Notes: generated by a model not told the origin, from the letters alone. A stretch of DNA of 64,000 nucleotides from Marchantia polymorpha subsp. ruderalis (GCA_037833965.1 AP031354.1:13804001-13868000), one strand, 5' to 3'; positions 24,733 to 38,070 are shown, numbered from the stretch's first letter. Program-made: numbers and translations.

Positions 24733-24954
24733 ACAAATTGCTTCGAGGAACTTATAAGATTATATATAAGGAGATGCTAGTTATCCCTCACTTATGATTA
24801 ATTAGCCCTCACATGCATCTCCCACGCGATTCTTTAATTGGTGGAACACCAATTAGAGAATTATGTGGACTAGGGTGAGGGCTAATTAATCATAAGTGAG
24901 GGATAACTAGCATCTCCTTATATATAATCTTATAAGTTCCTCGAAGCAATTTGT
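24733..24954. mobile_element. Foldback element with perfect 80-bp arms, copy D
   Basis: The left arm 24733-24812 is the exact inverse of the right arm 24875-24954, with a 62-bp centre. The inner part of each arm is the family terminus (GATGCTAGTTATCCCTCACT). The outer 30 or so bases (ATTGCTTCGAGGAACTTATA region) do not occur in the other copies, so the perfect symmetry extends beyond the expected element ends. The centre holds a smaller imperfect hairpin, TTCTTTAATTGGTG against CACCAATTAGAGAA. Confidence 0.85.
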
Positions 24955-27900
24955 ATATGCCACACACATATCACATTTTACTAAATCTTTAGTCTCTAAA
25001 AGTTAGTAAAACCAAACGTCCATTTCAGATAATGGATGCTAAAATACACAGTTTCCTCATTCAACACAAATTATCATGCTCTTTTATTCATTTTCTTCTA
25101 TATATCACATGTACATAATAAGGTGAAGTGCTTGTTTATATGAACATGTTTACTTCTTGAATTTCACATATTCTCTTTTGTTTGATGCAAATAGCACAAA
25201 GTTTTGGAAGTTTACGTTATACTGGATATAGAGTTTATTTTGAGCTTCACATAACTTTTTTCTTGGACAATTTAAACATACGTAGTCTGAAATGAAAATC
25301 ATGTATTGTGATCACTTCATCATTGTGATTGATGATGATTCTAGGGTTAAATAGTAGTGATCATTGATCATCTTGAAATTATCCAAACAGACGTTGTGCC
25401 ATAGGCTACTTAACAACAGTATATGATGTAATGGCAAGTGCACTGCAATTGCCGTTAACTGCTACATCCACTATTGGGTGCTCACATAAACGACGAGCGA
25501 AACTGGCGTATGTGGGATTTTTCTTCATTTCTTTTCTACCTCATGGACTTGACGATTGCGTATTCATCTTCGCAGTTTCTTGACCGTTTACGGAGATAAA
25601 TTTCTGGGGCCATATTCAAGTTTGATGAGCTAGTTTTAGCTACTACACTTGAAGCGGAAGTCACCTCACGGCCTACAGTATACGACATTATCCTAGTGAA
25701 GTCATTAAGTCCGGGAAAATCTACTTAGAAAAATGGGAAACGATGCTCTGGAACACAATGAAAGGCTAGCAGTGGATTCAAGAGAGTCGGTGACATTCAT
25801 GAGCTAGCTATGGCGGGATTCAGCTACAGATATGTAGTGAAATTCTATTATCATGAGAGTGAGTGGCGAGGAAACTCAAGCGATAAAAGTATATCTAGAA
25901 GCTATTTGAATGTCATGTAGACAAGAGATCAGTTTTGAACCTTTCAGATGGTCAAAGATTCTACTGGCTTCTTCAACAAGCAGAGATAATAATGACAACA
26001 ATTCAAACTGAAAGTCTTGGCGAGCATGTGAATGATTATCGTGTAAAAGGAATTTCACAAGTACTTTCACAATTATGGGAACTTTGATTTCGAGGGAGAG
26101 ATTCAAGGATGGAATGTATTTTGAATAGTATTCTTATTCGTTTGGTTGATTTTTTCTAAAAACAGTAGTTCGTTTCTCCTGAATACACGTATTCAGGAAG
26201 AAACGAAGGAAGTAAAATATTCATTACACTTAAATGCAAAAAAAAAGAAAAAGGAGGAGGTTGACATGGAGATCGACAGCGTAATGCTTTTTAGATTATT
26301 ATTAAAGAAAATCGATTTATTTAGCAGAAGTGAAGGGAAAACCTTCTTAAGTAATACAGGAATGAATCAAAGCGGGTAAGGTGGGCTTCGGCCTGAATAT
26401 CAACAATTTGGGATCATCACCAAAGCACGAAAAAAACTACCCCCTGGAGAATACAGGTTATATATTTCCACACCAACTTGAACGAGAAAAGTTTGAGGAG
26501 AATGGTTGATCTTATCGAGCTACACCGACTCTGTTGTTTTCTTGAAAAGACAAGGAGGTAATCTAGATGTTGTCCAAATATGGGATTCTTTTTGAAGCCA
26601 CATGAGACCTATATGTTACAATATATATCAGCAGGAAGACTTGAGCTTCATACTCACTCATGTCCTGATAGGTGTAGAATGAACAGCAAGTATTAATCCT
26701 AATGATTTTGAATCTGATGATATTATAAAACATGATATAATATCATCATAATGATGATATAATTTGAATAGAATAAAACATGGAAAGTTGAACTGGAAAT
26801 ATTTATAATTTCAATCAGAAGAGTTTCTTTTGGTATGTGCTGTATGAAACAATTTTTGTTCATAGCTTAATTGTCATTAACATTGAAATATTACTGACTC
26901 GTTCACCTTGCTATGTGATGTGTTCACATAAGTGAAGTTATTCTTGCATATGTTACAAGTGACAAATGTTTGACTGAACAAAATCACGGTCATGAAGTCC
27001 GGAGGAGCATATGAGATAATCAAATATGATCGGCGTGGTTTATATTTGTTTTTGGAGAGACAAGTCAAAGTCAAGCTCAAGGCTACGGGACTATGCAAAA
27101 CGTTCAGGCCAAAATCTTTGAACTATTATGAAAAGAAGGAAAAAAGAAGAGAAGAAATAAGTTTGGTTGTTATAGTTCATTTATGAAATTTTTTAACATA
27201 TTAGAACCTTTCAATTTATAACGTATAAAACTCTCTTTTTAAAAAATATTTATAGAATAGTTCATCAGTCTTTTCAAATCACACTTTCTTTGCTTGAATA
27301 TGATCTAAAGTTTCAATGATCCGTTAAAATAATTATACTAGATTTTTTACTTGTATTTATTCAATTCAAATGAAAAATATTAAATTCAAAATTTTATTCA
27401 TGATAGTATCGATTACAATGATTACATTTATCATTTCTGAAAAATCAGGTCATATAACATCGAATGGATATTTATGCATGAAATTGATGCACTTTGTCAA
27501 CTATCTCAGTAATTTGTTTCTAAATTCTCCAAAAAAATCTACTGTATCATATCTTTTTGTTCTTGCTTCCACCAAAATTATGATATTATATATGAAACAG
27601 TTGAATTTTGCTGTTTGTTTTTTCAAACATGCATATCAATCCATAAATATTTGCACAAATGCCTAAATGATCAATATTGTGACTAATTTTACTCATAACA
27701 ATGAAATCAGAATACTTTGTTAGACAAAATTTCTTATGATGGACACAATTGCGTTATCCAAATGACACAACAAACACAATTCCAACCTTTGCAACAAAGT
27801 GAAACACAATATAAACTTTCTTCTTTTCAATGAGTGTGAGTCTAAAGATGTTTTAGAATCCGTGACTTAAAACTCTACTTTCTTGGTATCATAAAATATT

Positions 27901-28440
27901 TATTTTATAATGTGAAATACCTCTGTATCGTAAGATAATAGTAATGTGTGTGTGTATATATATATATATAACATCCTTGGACATTCTACATATTGTTTTA
28001 TCTAAATAATGTCATTTTAGAGTTCTTTCAGATAATGGTTGTATTTTATTATAATATATCATCTGTGATGCATTGAGGATATATTATTCCTAAGATGAAC
28101 GTGTTCAATCTTGGAATTATTCCGACTTCCTTTGACTTAATATGGAAGATAATTGGAAACCCACATAAGTGGGTTAAGAGTTGGGTGGGGATGGGGGTGG
28201 TGTGGGGGTTCTGGTAGCGGATGTGGTACACTTGTCTGCAGAAAGAATGATATAAGTACTTCGTAAGTCAGTTTTCCAGGATAACTGAAAACACTTAAAA
28301 CACGAGGACAAGCGTTGCATTTTATACTAGACCGCCAAATCCCTGTCCTTGAGGACTTCTTCGTTACTCGAGGACAAGCTTAGGCTCAGCCAACCAACGA
28401 CTATTATATCATCATATGTCTCTCGTGAAGAATGTTTCTA
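24955..28440. other. Mostly AT-rich tract, no supported gene
   Basis: About 25440-26500 is less AT-rich and might be an old gene remnant, but no domain or splice chain could be read. Short frames at 25876-26106 (minus), 26146-26379 (plus) and 27370-27666 (plus) are not recognised; the last is hydrophobic and AT-driven. A GT/AT microsatellite lies at 27945-27970. Confidence 0.5.
27945..27970. repeat. (GT)n(AT)n microsatellite
   Basis: Short GT run passing directly into an AT run. Confidence 0.85.
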
Positions 28441-31337
28441 ACTTCCTACCCCCTGCAACATGAGGTCCGAGGATGCTGATTCACGTAGTGTTAGCAACCA
28501 ACTTCCTTCCAGGCGACAAGTGTAGACCAGGCATCCAAGAGGTTCTGTTTTGTCGAGCTCGTGGTTAGGTGGCAACCTTGGATGCTTAGGAGGAACCTAA
28601 CACAATGTATGAAATGAGTACACAATATTTGGAGCTGGATTTGATTGCTTTTCAGCACAAAAATCAACAAACTCGACAGATCTGACACCATTCTATCATG
28701 ACGTTCTCTAGCTTTAACTGTAAGTGCCAAAAAGCCCGGGAGCTCATAAAATACACCCGGGTCGAAACGGCAAATGGACCTACAATGTAGGTGTAAAAAG
28801 TTCCGCAGAGATTATGTACACAATGTTGTACAGAATATACTGTCTGACGCCCTCGGACGTTCTGTAGTTCGTAGTTTCTACTGCTGCCAGTCTGCCAGAA
28901 GATTTGAAAGAGCTGATATCAATCAATCTGATCAGTTGATAGCGGGATGGTGTCGATTATATTCTTAGTTTGGACGTGAGACACTGCTCTCGCCTTGTAC
29001 GCCACGTTGTAATTTGGTCGACGTCCCCTCGCCGGTGATTGGTCTACGTACTTACGAGAACATTGAGACGGACAAACGGCCACTCTGACACCCTTGAACT
29101 TGTGGATCAAAAGTGCAAGTTTGTCTCAAAGTCTGTTTTGATGTTATGGTAGTCTTCCAATCAGATGGATAGAAAATGATCCAAAGGGTGTCCATACTCA
29201 AACAATGACGGAGCCGGATTTGATCAGGAATAATTCTGCCTGCACTCCCCTCATTGGCTACAAGCATGACCACGCTCTTGTATTATATGTAAATCGTCTT
29301 GCGATGAGCCTTAACTTGCAATATGATTTTGGCAATTCTTGGCTTTTACGCTTCAATAATTGGACACTGTAAACCGAACCATCAGCAAACGGTCTCTTGA
29401 GATTCCTACTCTGGCCATTGTTTTGTCTCTGTCAAACTACACCCAAAGTTCCATTTACCGAAGGCAATCATTTTATGCTCCTGCTTCTATCATTCTGTCG
29501 TTTGATTATGCCTGAACTTTTTACCAGCTTTATAAGGGATAAAGCTGTACTAACATTAACATGTATCATTGGGTGTCCGCTACAAGGAAGTCTTTAGTCA
29601 AATCTTAGGTCCTTTCGCGGGCTGTCTTAGAGTAATCTCACCTGACTCAGCCATTTCCTTATGCGTTATAGCTAGTACCAGCTATCTTAAGGATACTCGG
29701 TTAAAAGGTACAGCACGCATCCATGCGCGTTCCTTATAGCACTATGATATCGCTTACGTCACAATCCCATGCCCGGGTTCAGACTCCCCCAAAGGAAGCT
29801 TGCAAGTTAAAAAATTACAGAATAATCAATGCCTGCATGTTTGGTACAGAATCAACTTCCATTGTCGAAGCTGAGGATTTGTCGTACATGTACTACAGTT
29901 TATCACTGTGAAAGAGCGAACAGAGAATTGTCCAAAAGTACGTTCGGGTCTATCTCTAGCCAGTTCTGGAAAACCGAAGCTATTTATCTGAGTGAGGCGA
30001 GTGGTTGATCAAGCTTGACCTCCCACTCCTGAGGGAACACTTGTGCGGAACCGTCCGAGGCATGGATTCTGCCTAAAGTTGAAGCTGTAAACAATCAGTT
30101 TTCTTCTCTCCTTCGTCTTTCTTCGCTAACTACCGGTTACAGCACAAAGTGTCGTGCAGCCTTCCTGATTCCAGAGGCAACGGAGAACCTCGAAAGCTCA
30201 GGAAAGGCGAGAAAAGGATTTGAATCCTGCATTAGCTGCAGCTCGAGAGCCTGTTGGAGCCCGCACATGTAAGATTTTGTACTACTCGACTGACCGACCA
30301 AGAGTGATATGGGTAGCTGGTATAGACCTTCTTTCTGGAAGAGTGTAGTAGGCCTTTGGGACCAGGAACATTGATCTGGAAACAGCTGAAAGTACTCCAA
30401 AACAGCCGACTTCATTCCAGCATTCAATGCAGTCATGTGCAACTTTACGACTGAATTTGTGGCCAACCATACTTTTAAGACGTACCTGCACGCGTCTCAC
30501 CATCCCAGTTGCAACTACGTTTGAAGTCCGACAGATATCACATGAGCGATTGTCGCATTAATATATTGTCCCGTCTTCTCGCACTTTATGTCATCAAAAG
30601 TTTGTACCTAGTCTGTTTCACATTTCATTTACATCAGAATGATGTGCACAAATTTCCCCCACCTTTCATACACCGCAGTCTGTTGCCGTGAGTGAGCAAG
30701 TTACCTCGGTTGAGCCCACAGCTGAATGATTGATAGTGATTCGAGCAATCATTTTGTTCGTATAGAGCCCATCTCTGGTAGTGTGGCTTCAGAATCAAGT
30801 GCGTTCAGTCAAAGCGGCGCGCTATTTAACTTCTCCAATCCTCCCTGTCTGCTCTTCTTCACGTTTACGAACTTGTTGTGCCCCCTCCACTCCTCCACAC
30901 ACTCCAGCCGTCTGAGAAATTTCTTGGGACCTAGTCAAGTGGGGAATAATTTCGATGCGGGACCTGAACTTACCTAGGAGTAGCTGGAGAGCACCCTGCA
31001 CATTTGCTTTACAGAACTGTTAGCAGTTATCAGGCTTCTGGAAACAGTTGCATGACACTTTCGAAAAGCTCCTTTTGTGTGGAGGAACAAGGCTTGCCTA
31101 ATGGTCATTTGGTGCTGACTGTAACAGGAGGTTATCAATCTTTACGTGACACATTACAAAGATCGTGGTTTTGATTATGCAATCCGACCACTGGCGCGTA
31201 CAGACAGTTGAATGCATTGCTGCTCGGTTGAAAACAGGGGAAAGTGCAAATAGAAGGTGGACAGTCGGTCCAATCGTTTAGTGTCATTCGAGAGCTCAGA
31301 CTGCTAATGCACATCTCCTTAAGAAGGTGCACGTGTA
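28441..31337. other. Gene-like composition, only isolated candidate exons
   Basis: The base composition returns to that of the gene islands. On the minus strand a short block near 29130-29050 ends in a consensus donor TCTC/GTAAGTACG. A 110-codon frame at 30466-30137 ends in TAA and could be a last exon. Neither matches a family I know, and they could not be linked into a gene. Confidence 0.35.
30137..30484 (-). CDS. Possible terminal exon of an unrecognised gene
   Basis: A minus-strand frame of about 115 codons follows an AG (GTCTTAAAAG) near 30485 and ends with TAA at 30139-30137. It contains SAVLEYFQLFPDQ and a leucine- and glutamine-rich stretch (LQQALELQLMQD). There is no known domain and no partner exon found. 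A second minus frame overlaps it (30503-30282), so the coding frame is uncertain. Confidence 0.2.
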   Translation of the reverse strand, partial: YVLKVWLATNSVVKLHMTALNAGMKSAVLEYFQLFPDQCSWSQRPTTLFQKEGLYQLPISLLVGQSSSTKSYMCGLQQALELQLMQDSNPFLAFPELSRFSVASGIRKAARHFVL

Positions 31338-32791
31338 ATGGAGTCAAGAAGGCGCGGTGATCTGAAATGGGCATCGCTTCGGTGTTTTTTGGTTCTGGCA
31401 GCGGCTCTTCATTGCTCTGCAGGTGGTGTATAGTTCTTTCCTGACCTCTGGTTTAGTCTCACATTTGAGAAGAATGATGCACTAAAAGCTGTGCCAATAA
31501 AAAGTACAGCTTTTCTGTCTATTTGTGATATTAACTTACATGAAATTTGCGTAGACAGTTCAATAGATTGTTGTAGAGTTCGATTATAGGTTCTTAAGCA
31601 TTAGCATAGGCATAGTCGTCGGATCTCAGATGATATGAGTTTTATCTATGAGTATCCTCAGTAATCATATGTATAAATTACATATCACATCGTTGAAACA
31701 TGACTTGATGCTTTTAAATCTGCTGTGGAGATCTTCACAGCTTACACATCAGTAGCTGTCATTACATCGTTTTCGTAGATTGATCTAACTCCTCATACTT
31801 CTAGTATTGTTCTTAGTGAACGCATTGATCCCAAAACCTGCGCTGTTTGTCATTATTCACAAATCCCGAATTAGAAAAGAATGAGAGAAAAATCCTCCGT
31901 TGCAACAGGAAGAGATAAGAAATACAGAGCATGAGCTATCTCTGATTACGAAATTCTACTAACAACGTAATATTCATTCCCATTAGCTAACTTCTTGCAA
32001 TATGTCCTCCAGATCTTTGAGCTCAATGAAATAAGATTCATCAGCGAAGCATGTGTCAAATCAGTAGGTTCCGTGTTTTCACCTCATGTCAATCATTGAT
32101 AGGTTCCTGTTTGGATCATCTGAGCTAACAACTCGTTACTATGTTGGATGCACATTCAGGTCGAGAAATCCGAACAACGGATCTCGCTACTTTTGCACAA
32201 GGATCCCATAAACCTGTCAATGTACGTGATGATAACCAATTGTTTCATTATAAGTAATCCCTGGACTTCGAATTTCTATATGTGGATTTATGGGAGGACA
32301 GAGAAGATCTTCGAAATTTAACAGTTTTCAGCATTTACATTCGATGTTTGTTTCGTGCCCACGAAGACTCACTAAGAAATATACGTCATTTTTCATGGCA
32401 GGTTGAGTCGAAAGCAGTGTCTGGCGCAAAGGAGGACTCTGCCCAGGAAGTTTTTTCAATGGATTATAGCTACAATCCAGGAAGTCCTAGACCCGTGCCA
32501 CAGGCTCCAAGAGGTCGCGCCCCACGCATTGGTGTACCGCCGTCACCTCCCACCACCGACATCACTCCTCAAGTTCCTCCCCCTCCTATAATTGTCACAC
32601 CAAGCCCCCCTCCACCTGCATCCGAATCATTCCCCCCACCGACACCTCCTTCGAATCAAGTCCCTCCATCCCTCCAACCACCATATGTCTCCCCGCCTAG
32701 CTTCATTCCGCCTCCGTTGTTTGGGGCGCCTCCATTGCCACCATTGAGTCCATTTCCATTTCCACTAATCCCTCCTCCCCCAATAGGTTAG
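31338..32791 (+). CDS. Small secreted proline-rich protein, 2 exons
   Basis: Exon 1 (31338-31422) starts at an ATG and encodes a basic N-terminus followed by a hydrophobic core (LRCFLVLAAALHCSA), a typical signal peptide with a small-residue cleavage region. The donor CTGCAG/GTGGTG fits consensus. Joining in phase 1 to an acceptor at 32417 (AAGCAG) gives exon 2 (32418-32791), total 152 residues. An alternative is donor 31427 with the better acceptor CATGGCAG at 32401. Exon 2 begins with an acidic segment, then a PRG-type basic stretch, then about 90 residues dominated by proline with PPPP runs and one SPPPP. That suggests a cell-wall hydroxyproline-rich or arabinogalactan-type protein. The terminus PPPPIG is followed by TAG; splicing at ATAG/GTTAGG into a later exon cannot be excluded. 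Confidence 0.45.
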
Positions 32792-35640
32792 GTAAAGCAA
32801 ACTCAACACTGATTGATATTTGTTCCTGCTATGGTGAATTCAATTGACTAGTTCAATGTCCCAAGTTCGGATTCAATGTTAGAGGCGACATGGGCTCTGC
32901 GAAGCTTGATCAGTTACATCACCGTTAGATGCCCAGGGTCAATTTCAAGAGAACTCTCAACATCAGCTGCACAAAGCATCAAGCCTGCTTCTACATCAGC
33001 TGTGAGAAAGCTTCGGTGGTCAGCTGTAATTTTACCGCTCTGTCCCTTTTACATTAGAGTCACCACTAGGATGGAAGAGGTTCGCTTGAGGTTTATAACG
33101 AGTTGCACTTCTACCAATAGGACATCTGTTCTGTAATTTATATTAGAAGCGTCCGTTGTTTCTAGATCATGAAGCCTGGAGATGCCTGAGTTCTCACTTG
33201 TTACCAGTCGGGCCGAGGAGTGTTACATAAGCATATCTCCAATCCGTGTACAGGTCATTAGAGCTCCAGTAACATCCCTGCTTTAGTAGCTGGGGTGCAA
33301 GCTGCACTGGATGAACCAGTTTTCATTTGTTCCTCAAAGTCGTATTTGATCTGTTGAAGTTAACATGACAAATATGATTCGTCTAAACAGAAGTATAAAT
33401 CTCGCTATGAAAGTGAGATAGTGTTATCTCATATATAAGAGCGATTCATTTTTGTTAGCAATTGTGGCGGAATGTTCTGGCTGCCATTTACTTATGGACT
33501 AAGTTCTATTTCTTTCAATCTTCCTATTGGCACTGTGAAATCGACAGTTGTTGGACACAATCTCCATAAATAACTGTGTATGCAGCTCATAATTAAAAAT
33601 ACCATATTTTCCTGTCTCAGATTTAATCCGTGTGAAGCCAGTGCTGGACACTGTGCCTCAAGACACATAAACATCAGTCAGAGTATCTTGATAATGCCGA
33701 TATGTCGGCAACCGTCTCAAGCTTCGCATCTGTTTTCTTTGAACCTGTCATGTATTGGTCGCTCATCAAAGGGTTGTAGATTTCTTACCAATTCTGCCAA
33801 GACCAAAGTATCCATATGCAAAGTATTTAATTGGCTGTACTCTATTCAGCCCGATGAAGTGTTTGGAGGAACATAGTTTAACCATGTTGCACATGGGATA
33901 GTTACTGAAGACAACAGTAGATGCATATTGTGTTATACTGAATACTGGAGTCATCATGCTTCGAACTGGACGACCGACATCATTAAATCATGTCAACCAA
34001 TTCTTTCAATTCAACGAGATTGATTGCTGTTTATGGAATCGATCTGGTTCATACGGGACGTTGCAATGATATAGACATACTTCGCACAATAACTTCCTGA
34101 GGGTGTAAATTTACCCAGGGTGTGAACTACGTTTATGTCGGGTTGCTCTAGGGACACTCAACACAGTTTCCAGGTTGTTGACTGAGTTTCTTATTTCCAA
34201 GAATGGAATTCTTACACAGTACGTGAGTACAGAGACTCAGGGTTTGCATTGGTGGAATTTGTGCCAAAAAACGTTGACCGACATATTTTACTGTTCGTAG
34301 TAAAACGAAATTATTAACTGCTTCCTGAGCCTTTGGAAGACGTGCCGATTATCTCTTCCAGGATGTACTGAATCATCTTGGTGGAAGTTAATTTATATAT
34401 GGGCGGTCTGTTTCGTTCACGTTGGTACATTCTACGCATCTAGTCATTTGACTTCTCATACCACAATTTTATTTTTGTTCGGATCTGAGTTGATAATGTA
34501 AATCATTCACCATATTTCTATGTCGGATTTATATGTGGCCCCGAGCTGTGAGCACCACGCCGAGACTTACACGTCAATCCAATGACAACAAAGTTTTCAA
34601 CTGACACTAGGCTTGATGTATTTGCATGTGCACGTCACAACTATACCTCAATTATCGTCATCATAATCTGAACGCAATACAAGATACAGTACTGTGATGC
34701 TCTTCAATCATTATGAATGCATAAAAATTTTACCTCGGCTGTAACTATGTATAAGAACTCTCTCCGGAGCCGGAAATGATTGACTAGAGAGTGTAGCAAG
34801 TCATCCATTCCAGCTAGTTGAAGTGAAGGGCCCCTTACCTGAGCACTGGTAGAATCAACTCCGCCTTCTAATAAACTATTGTTACTTTCCTAACCATTTT
34901 TGAAAATTTGAGGCACAATAAAATTCTTCTGTCTGTTCTTGATTTCTTTTGTAGGTATGGAAGCGCCGAAATCAAACCTCTTTCAAGTTAACTCCTACCC
35001 ACACAAACACAAACTCTCCTATACAGCTTTTTTAAAATTATTGTCCACCCAATTCAGCTATATTGATGGAGTAACTCCATCATCTAGGGAGGTGGTGGAC
35101 CTTGAGGATAATTTAACTACCTTTTCCTTTCTCTACAATTTCCTTGTCTTTATTTATTAATAACAAATAATTTTGTATTAAGAATTTGTGTCTGCTTTTA
35201 TAAAAGTGATTAACTACAACTTGATCTTAGATGCAGCACTCATTTCTAAGAGAAAAATGTTTTAAATGACATATTCAAGAACAGACTTTAGGCAAGACTT
35301 TGGTTTAGATTTTGTTAAAAGATTTGAGATCAATTCTCTATAAAAATCCTAAATCAGAATTGAAGGTTTAAGCAGATAATAACCACCTGTTTCAAGTGGG
35401 CCGCCATTCCACATATATGCTTATAGTCTTCCTCTGGAAGAATTTGGACACTACAATAATTACCTATGTTATCATTGATGAACAAAAATTGAGGTGTAAT
35501 TCAAATCAATATAACTTTACTGAATCTTGTGATAACAAAGAGATAAGAATCTCGTCTGTAAAAAATCTTTCCATCCAAAGAAGATATTTATTTCTGCTTG
35601 GTTTTCAAGGTATCATTTAATCATTCCAAAATATTCCAAA
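32792..35640. other. No supported gene
   Basis: Intermediate composition with short frames such as 32876-33136 and 33580-33876 (plus) and 34939-35160 (plus), none with a recognisable domain or joined exons. Part may be the 3' UTR and flank of the proline-rich gene. Confidence 0.45.
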
Positions 35641-35670
35641 ATTTAAATTGCAATGATTGGATGATTTAAA

Positions 35671-35708
35671 TTTATGAGATTTAATATTAAAATTTTAAAT
35701 CTCATAAA
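35671..35708. repeat. Palindrome with 14-bp arms
   Basis: TTTATGAGATTTAA (35671-35684) is exactly inverted at 35695-35708. It shares the TGAGATTT core with the larger palindrome just downstream. Confidence 0.8.
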
Positions 35709-35723
35709 ATGGGATCTCATTAT

Positions 35724-35797
35724 ACTACACATGGGATGGATATGAGATTTCAAAGGTAAATTTGCCCTTGAAATCTCATATCCATCCCATGTGTAGT
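35724..35797. repeat. Large hairpin, 30-bp perfect arms
   Basis: The left arm 35724-35753 (ACTACACATGGGATGGATAT...) is the exact inverse of 35768-35797, with a 14-bp centre that is itself partly symmetrical. No coding capacity. It may be a very short foldback element or a hairpin RNA source; no flanking duplication seen. Confidence 0.85.
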
Positions 35798-37847
35798 GTC
35801 CAGTATATACATTGATATAATTTCAAACATACATTAAGTGTACATCAATTGAACAACACTTTTTTTTGAAAATAATATTTATGATGAAACAGAGTATTTT
35901 ATTTCAATGACATGTCATTTTATGCTAAAAGAAATGCTTACATACCGCATAAGTTTTCTAAGCTAAATATTTTTAATTCTATATGTGTTTTTGTGAAAAT
36001 CTGTAGATGAAATTTTGAATCAAGAATTTTTATATGTGATTATTATATTTTATGGTTGAAATTTAACTTCACAGAATCACAAATATATGAAGGTTTTATC
36101 TCCGGATATTATGATGATAAATTAATTTTTATATGCATGCTTCAAGCTTCAAGCTTGAAGCAAATTAACATGAATTTTTTTAATACCATGTAGATACTGC
36201 TTATCATAAATGGAAAAAAGTTAAATATTATATTAAAAGTATATATAACTATCTGATTTTTACTAATAATCAAACCAATCGCTACGTACTTCTTATATCA
36301 CAAAGTCAGACAATACTTTCTATGATGTATAATACAATTTCACATGTTTAAGAAAAAAGGTTGAATTTTTATTCGGTTGGATGTTGATGATGTAATAAAA
36401 ATATATTTGTATGTAGATAAAAATAATTTAATGATACAGTCATTCCTAACAATCAATATTCATGTGCGAAGTGTTGTATCTTTTGCTATTGAGTAGATCT
36501 TATTTTAAAGCATAGTTTGTGACTCTTAATCATTCAAACAACTTCACATCAAAATCTGTATAATCCAAACATGATGAAATAATCATATTTTAGCTGACTT
36601 GATGAGTATGATTACTTTCTTTTTTTCAATATTGTTTTACATCAAATCATCATGGTTTGTGCACATACAATGATTTTTTGTTAATAGTCAAAGGAAAAAA
36701 AATCATGATCGAAATCACTTCATAAAAGCAACGAACTGAAGTATTGTATATTTTAGACACATAACAATATTTTCATATACAGATATATCTCAGAAGAAAA
36801 ATATTTTGAATACGTAGCTTAAATTAAAATTTAGATTTTCAATTGACATTCAAAAATGGAAATGGAAATATAATTTTCTGAAATAAAATAATTGATAATG
36901 TAATAAATATTTAAATATATTATATTCAAAAATCGATTCAAATAATTTATTCAAATAAATCGAAAAAGAAATGTCAAAGCGAGCATTTTTTATACGATTG
37001 ACACATATATTTTGTCATTTTTTCCAGCTATGTTTACAACCACGAAAAATAAGAACTCAAAAATTAAACTTGCATTATATTCTGAAGAGGTTTCATGTAA
37101 GCTCTGATAGATGACATCAAGTAACCTAGTCTAAATAATCTACTCTAACTAATTATAACGACAAATAAAAAAATTTGAGTTATATGTGAATAATTTTTTA
37201 TTGAACCATGTAAATATTTTATGCTATTTTTTATTATTACTATAATATTAAAACCTTCAACTTATATTTTTGAAGACACGGACTAAATTTAACATGGAAA
37301 ATGTACATAAGGACTAAGTTAAAATATAACAAAATAAAATAATCAAAATAAAAAATAAGTCTGAAGTTAACAATTTTATTTTTTGTATTATATTTGCAAT
37401 CTGAAATAATATTATGAAAGTAAATGCTTCGGGAGGGCCACTCTGAGTGCTTCGGAGTTTTTTCAAAAATTTTTGTTTATAAAGACAGTAGTTTCACTTA
37501 ATGTATCATCAAGATTGAGTAGGTCAAAATTTTTCTAAGAACAAGTGTTGAAAATTTTTTAAAAAGCTGATGTGAAAAAAAGAGAGAATATATATATTAT
37601 TATTTTCAAGTTATTTTTTCAATGAAAATATGTAAGAAATTATTTTTATGTTACAGTGAAAAAAATTCAAATTTTCAATGATGATTATGATTCATACCAT
37701 AAATATATTATAGTAATCAGACCTTTTTAAATTATTATTTTTGCTTTCGTATGAAAATGTGTATTTGAAATGCTTTACAAAATCATTTTGTGTATATTTA
37801 ACGTAAAATTACATATTTTATTTTTTAATTGCACTATTATTTTTGGT
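35798..37847. other. AT-rich intergenic tract
   Basis: Strongly AT-rich, no gene or coding remnant recognised. Confidence 0.6.
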
Positions 37848-38070
37848 GGGGCTAGTTATCCTTCACTTAGGGCTAATTAGCTCTCATCCTACTATACAGT
37901 ATTATGTGATTGGTCGAACACCCTATGATTTCTATTGCATTCTTACTACCTACAGCTACTACTACCCTGCATCGACCAATAATAGAACTGACTACCTTGC
38001 ATGGACGAATAAGAGAATTGTGTATAGTAGACTGAGGGCTATATAGCTCTAAGTGAGTGATAACTAGCCG
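37848..38070. mobile_element. Foldback (MITE-like) element, copy E
   Basis: Left end GGGGCTAGTTATCCTTCACT, then AGGGCTAATTAGCTCTCATC. The right end is its imperfect inverse, ending GTGATAACTAGCCG. A plus-strand frame spanning it (37843-38046) is an accident of the element. The interior contains CGACCAATAATAGAA and a similar copy CGAATAAGAGAA. Confidence 0.75.

Noticed and set aside
24633-24954. CRISPR-like repeat arrangement from recurring CTCACTTA words
   Set aside because: The repeats are inverted arms of foldback elements, not direct repeats with regular spacers, and the context is a plant genome.
27370-27666. 98-codon hydrophobic plus-strand frame
   Set aside because: AT-rich codons, no splice partners, and nothing like the composition of the real genes in the window.
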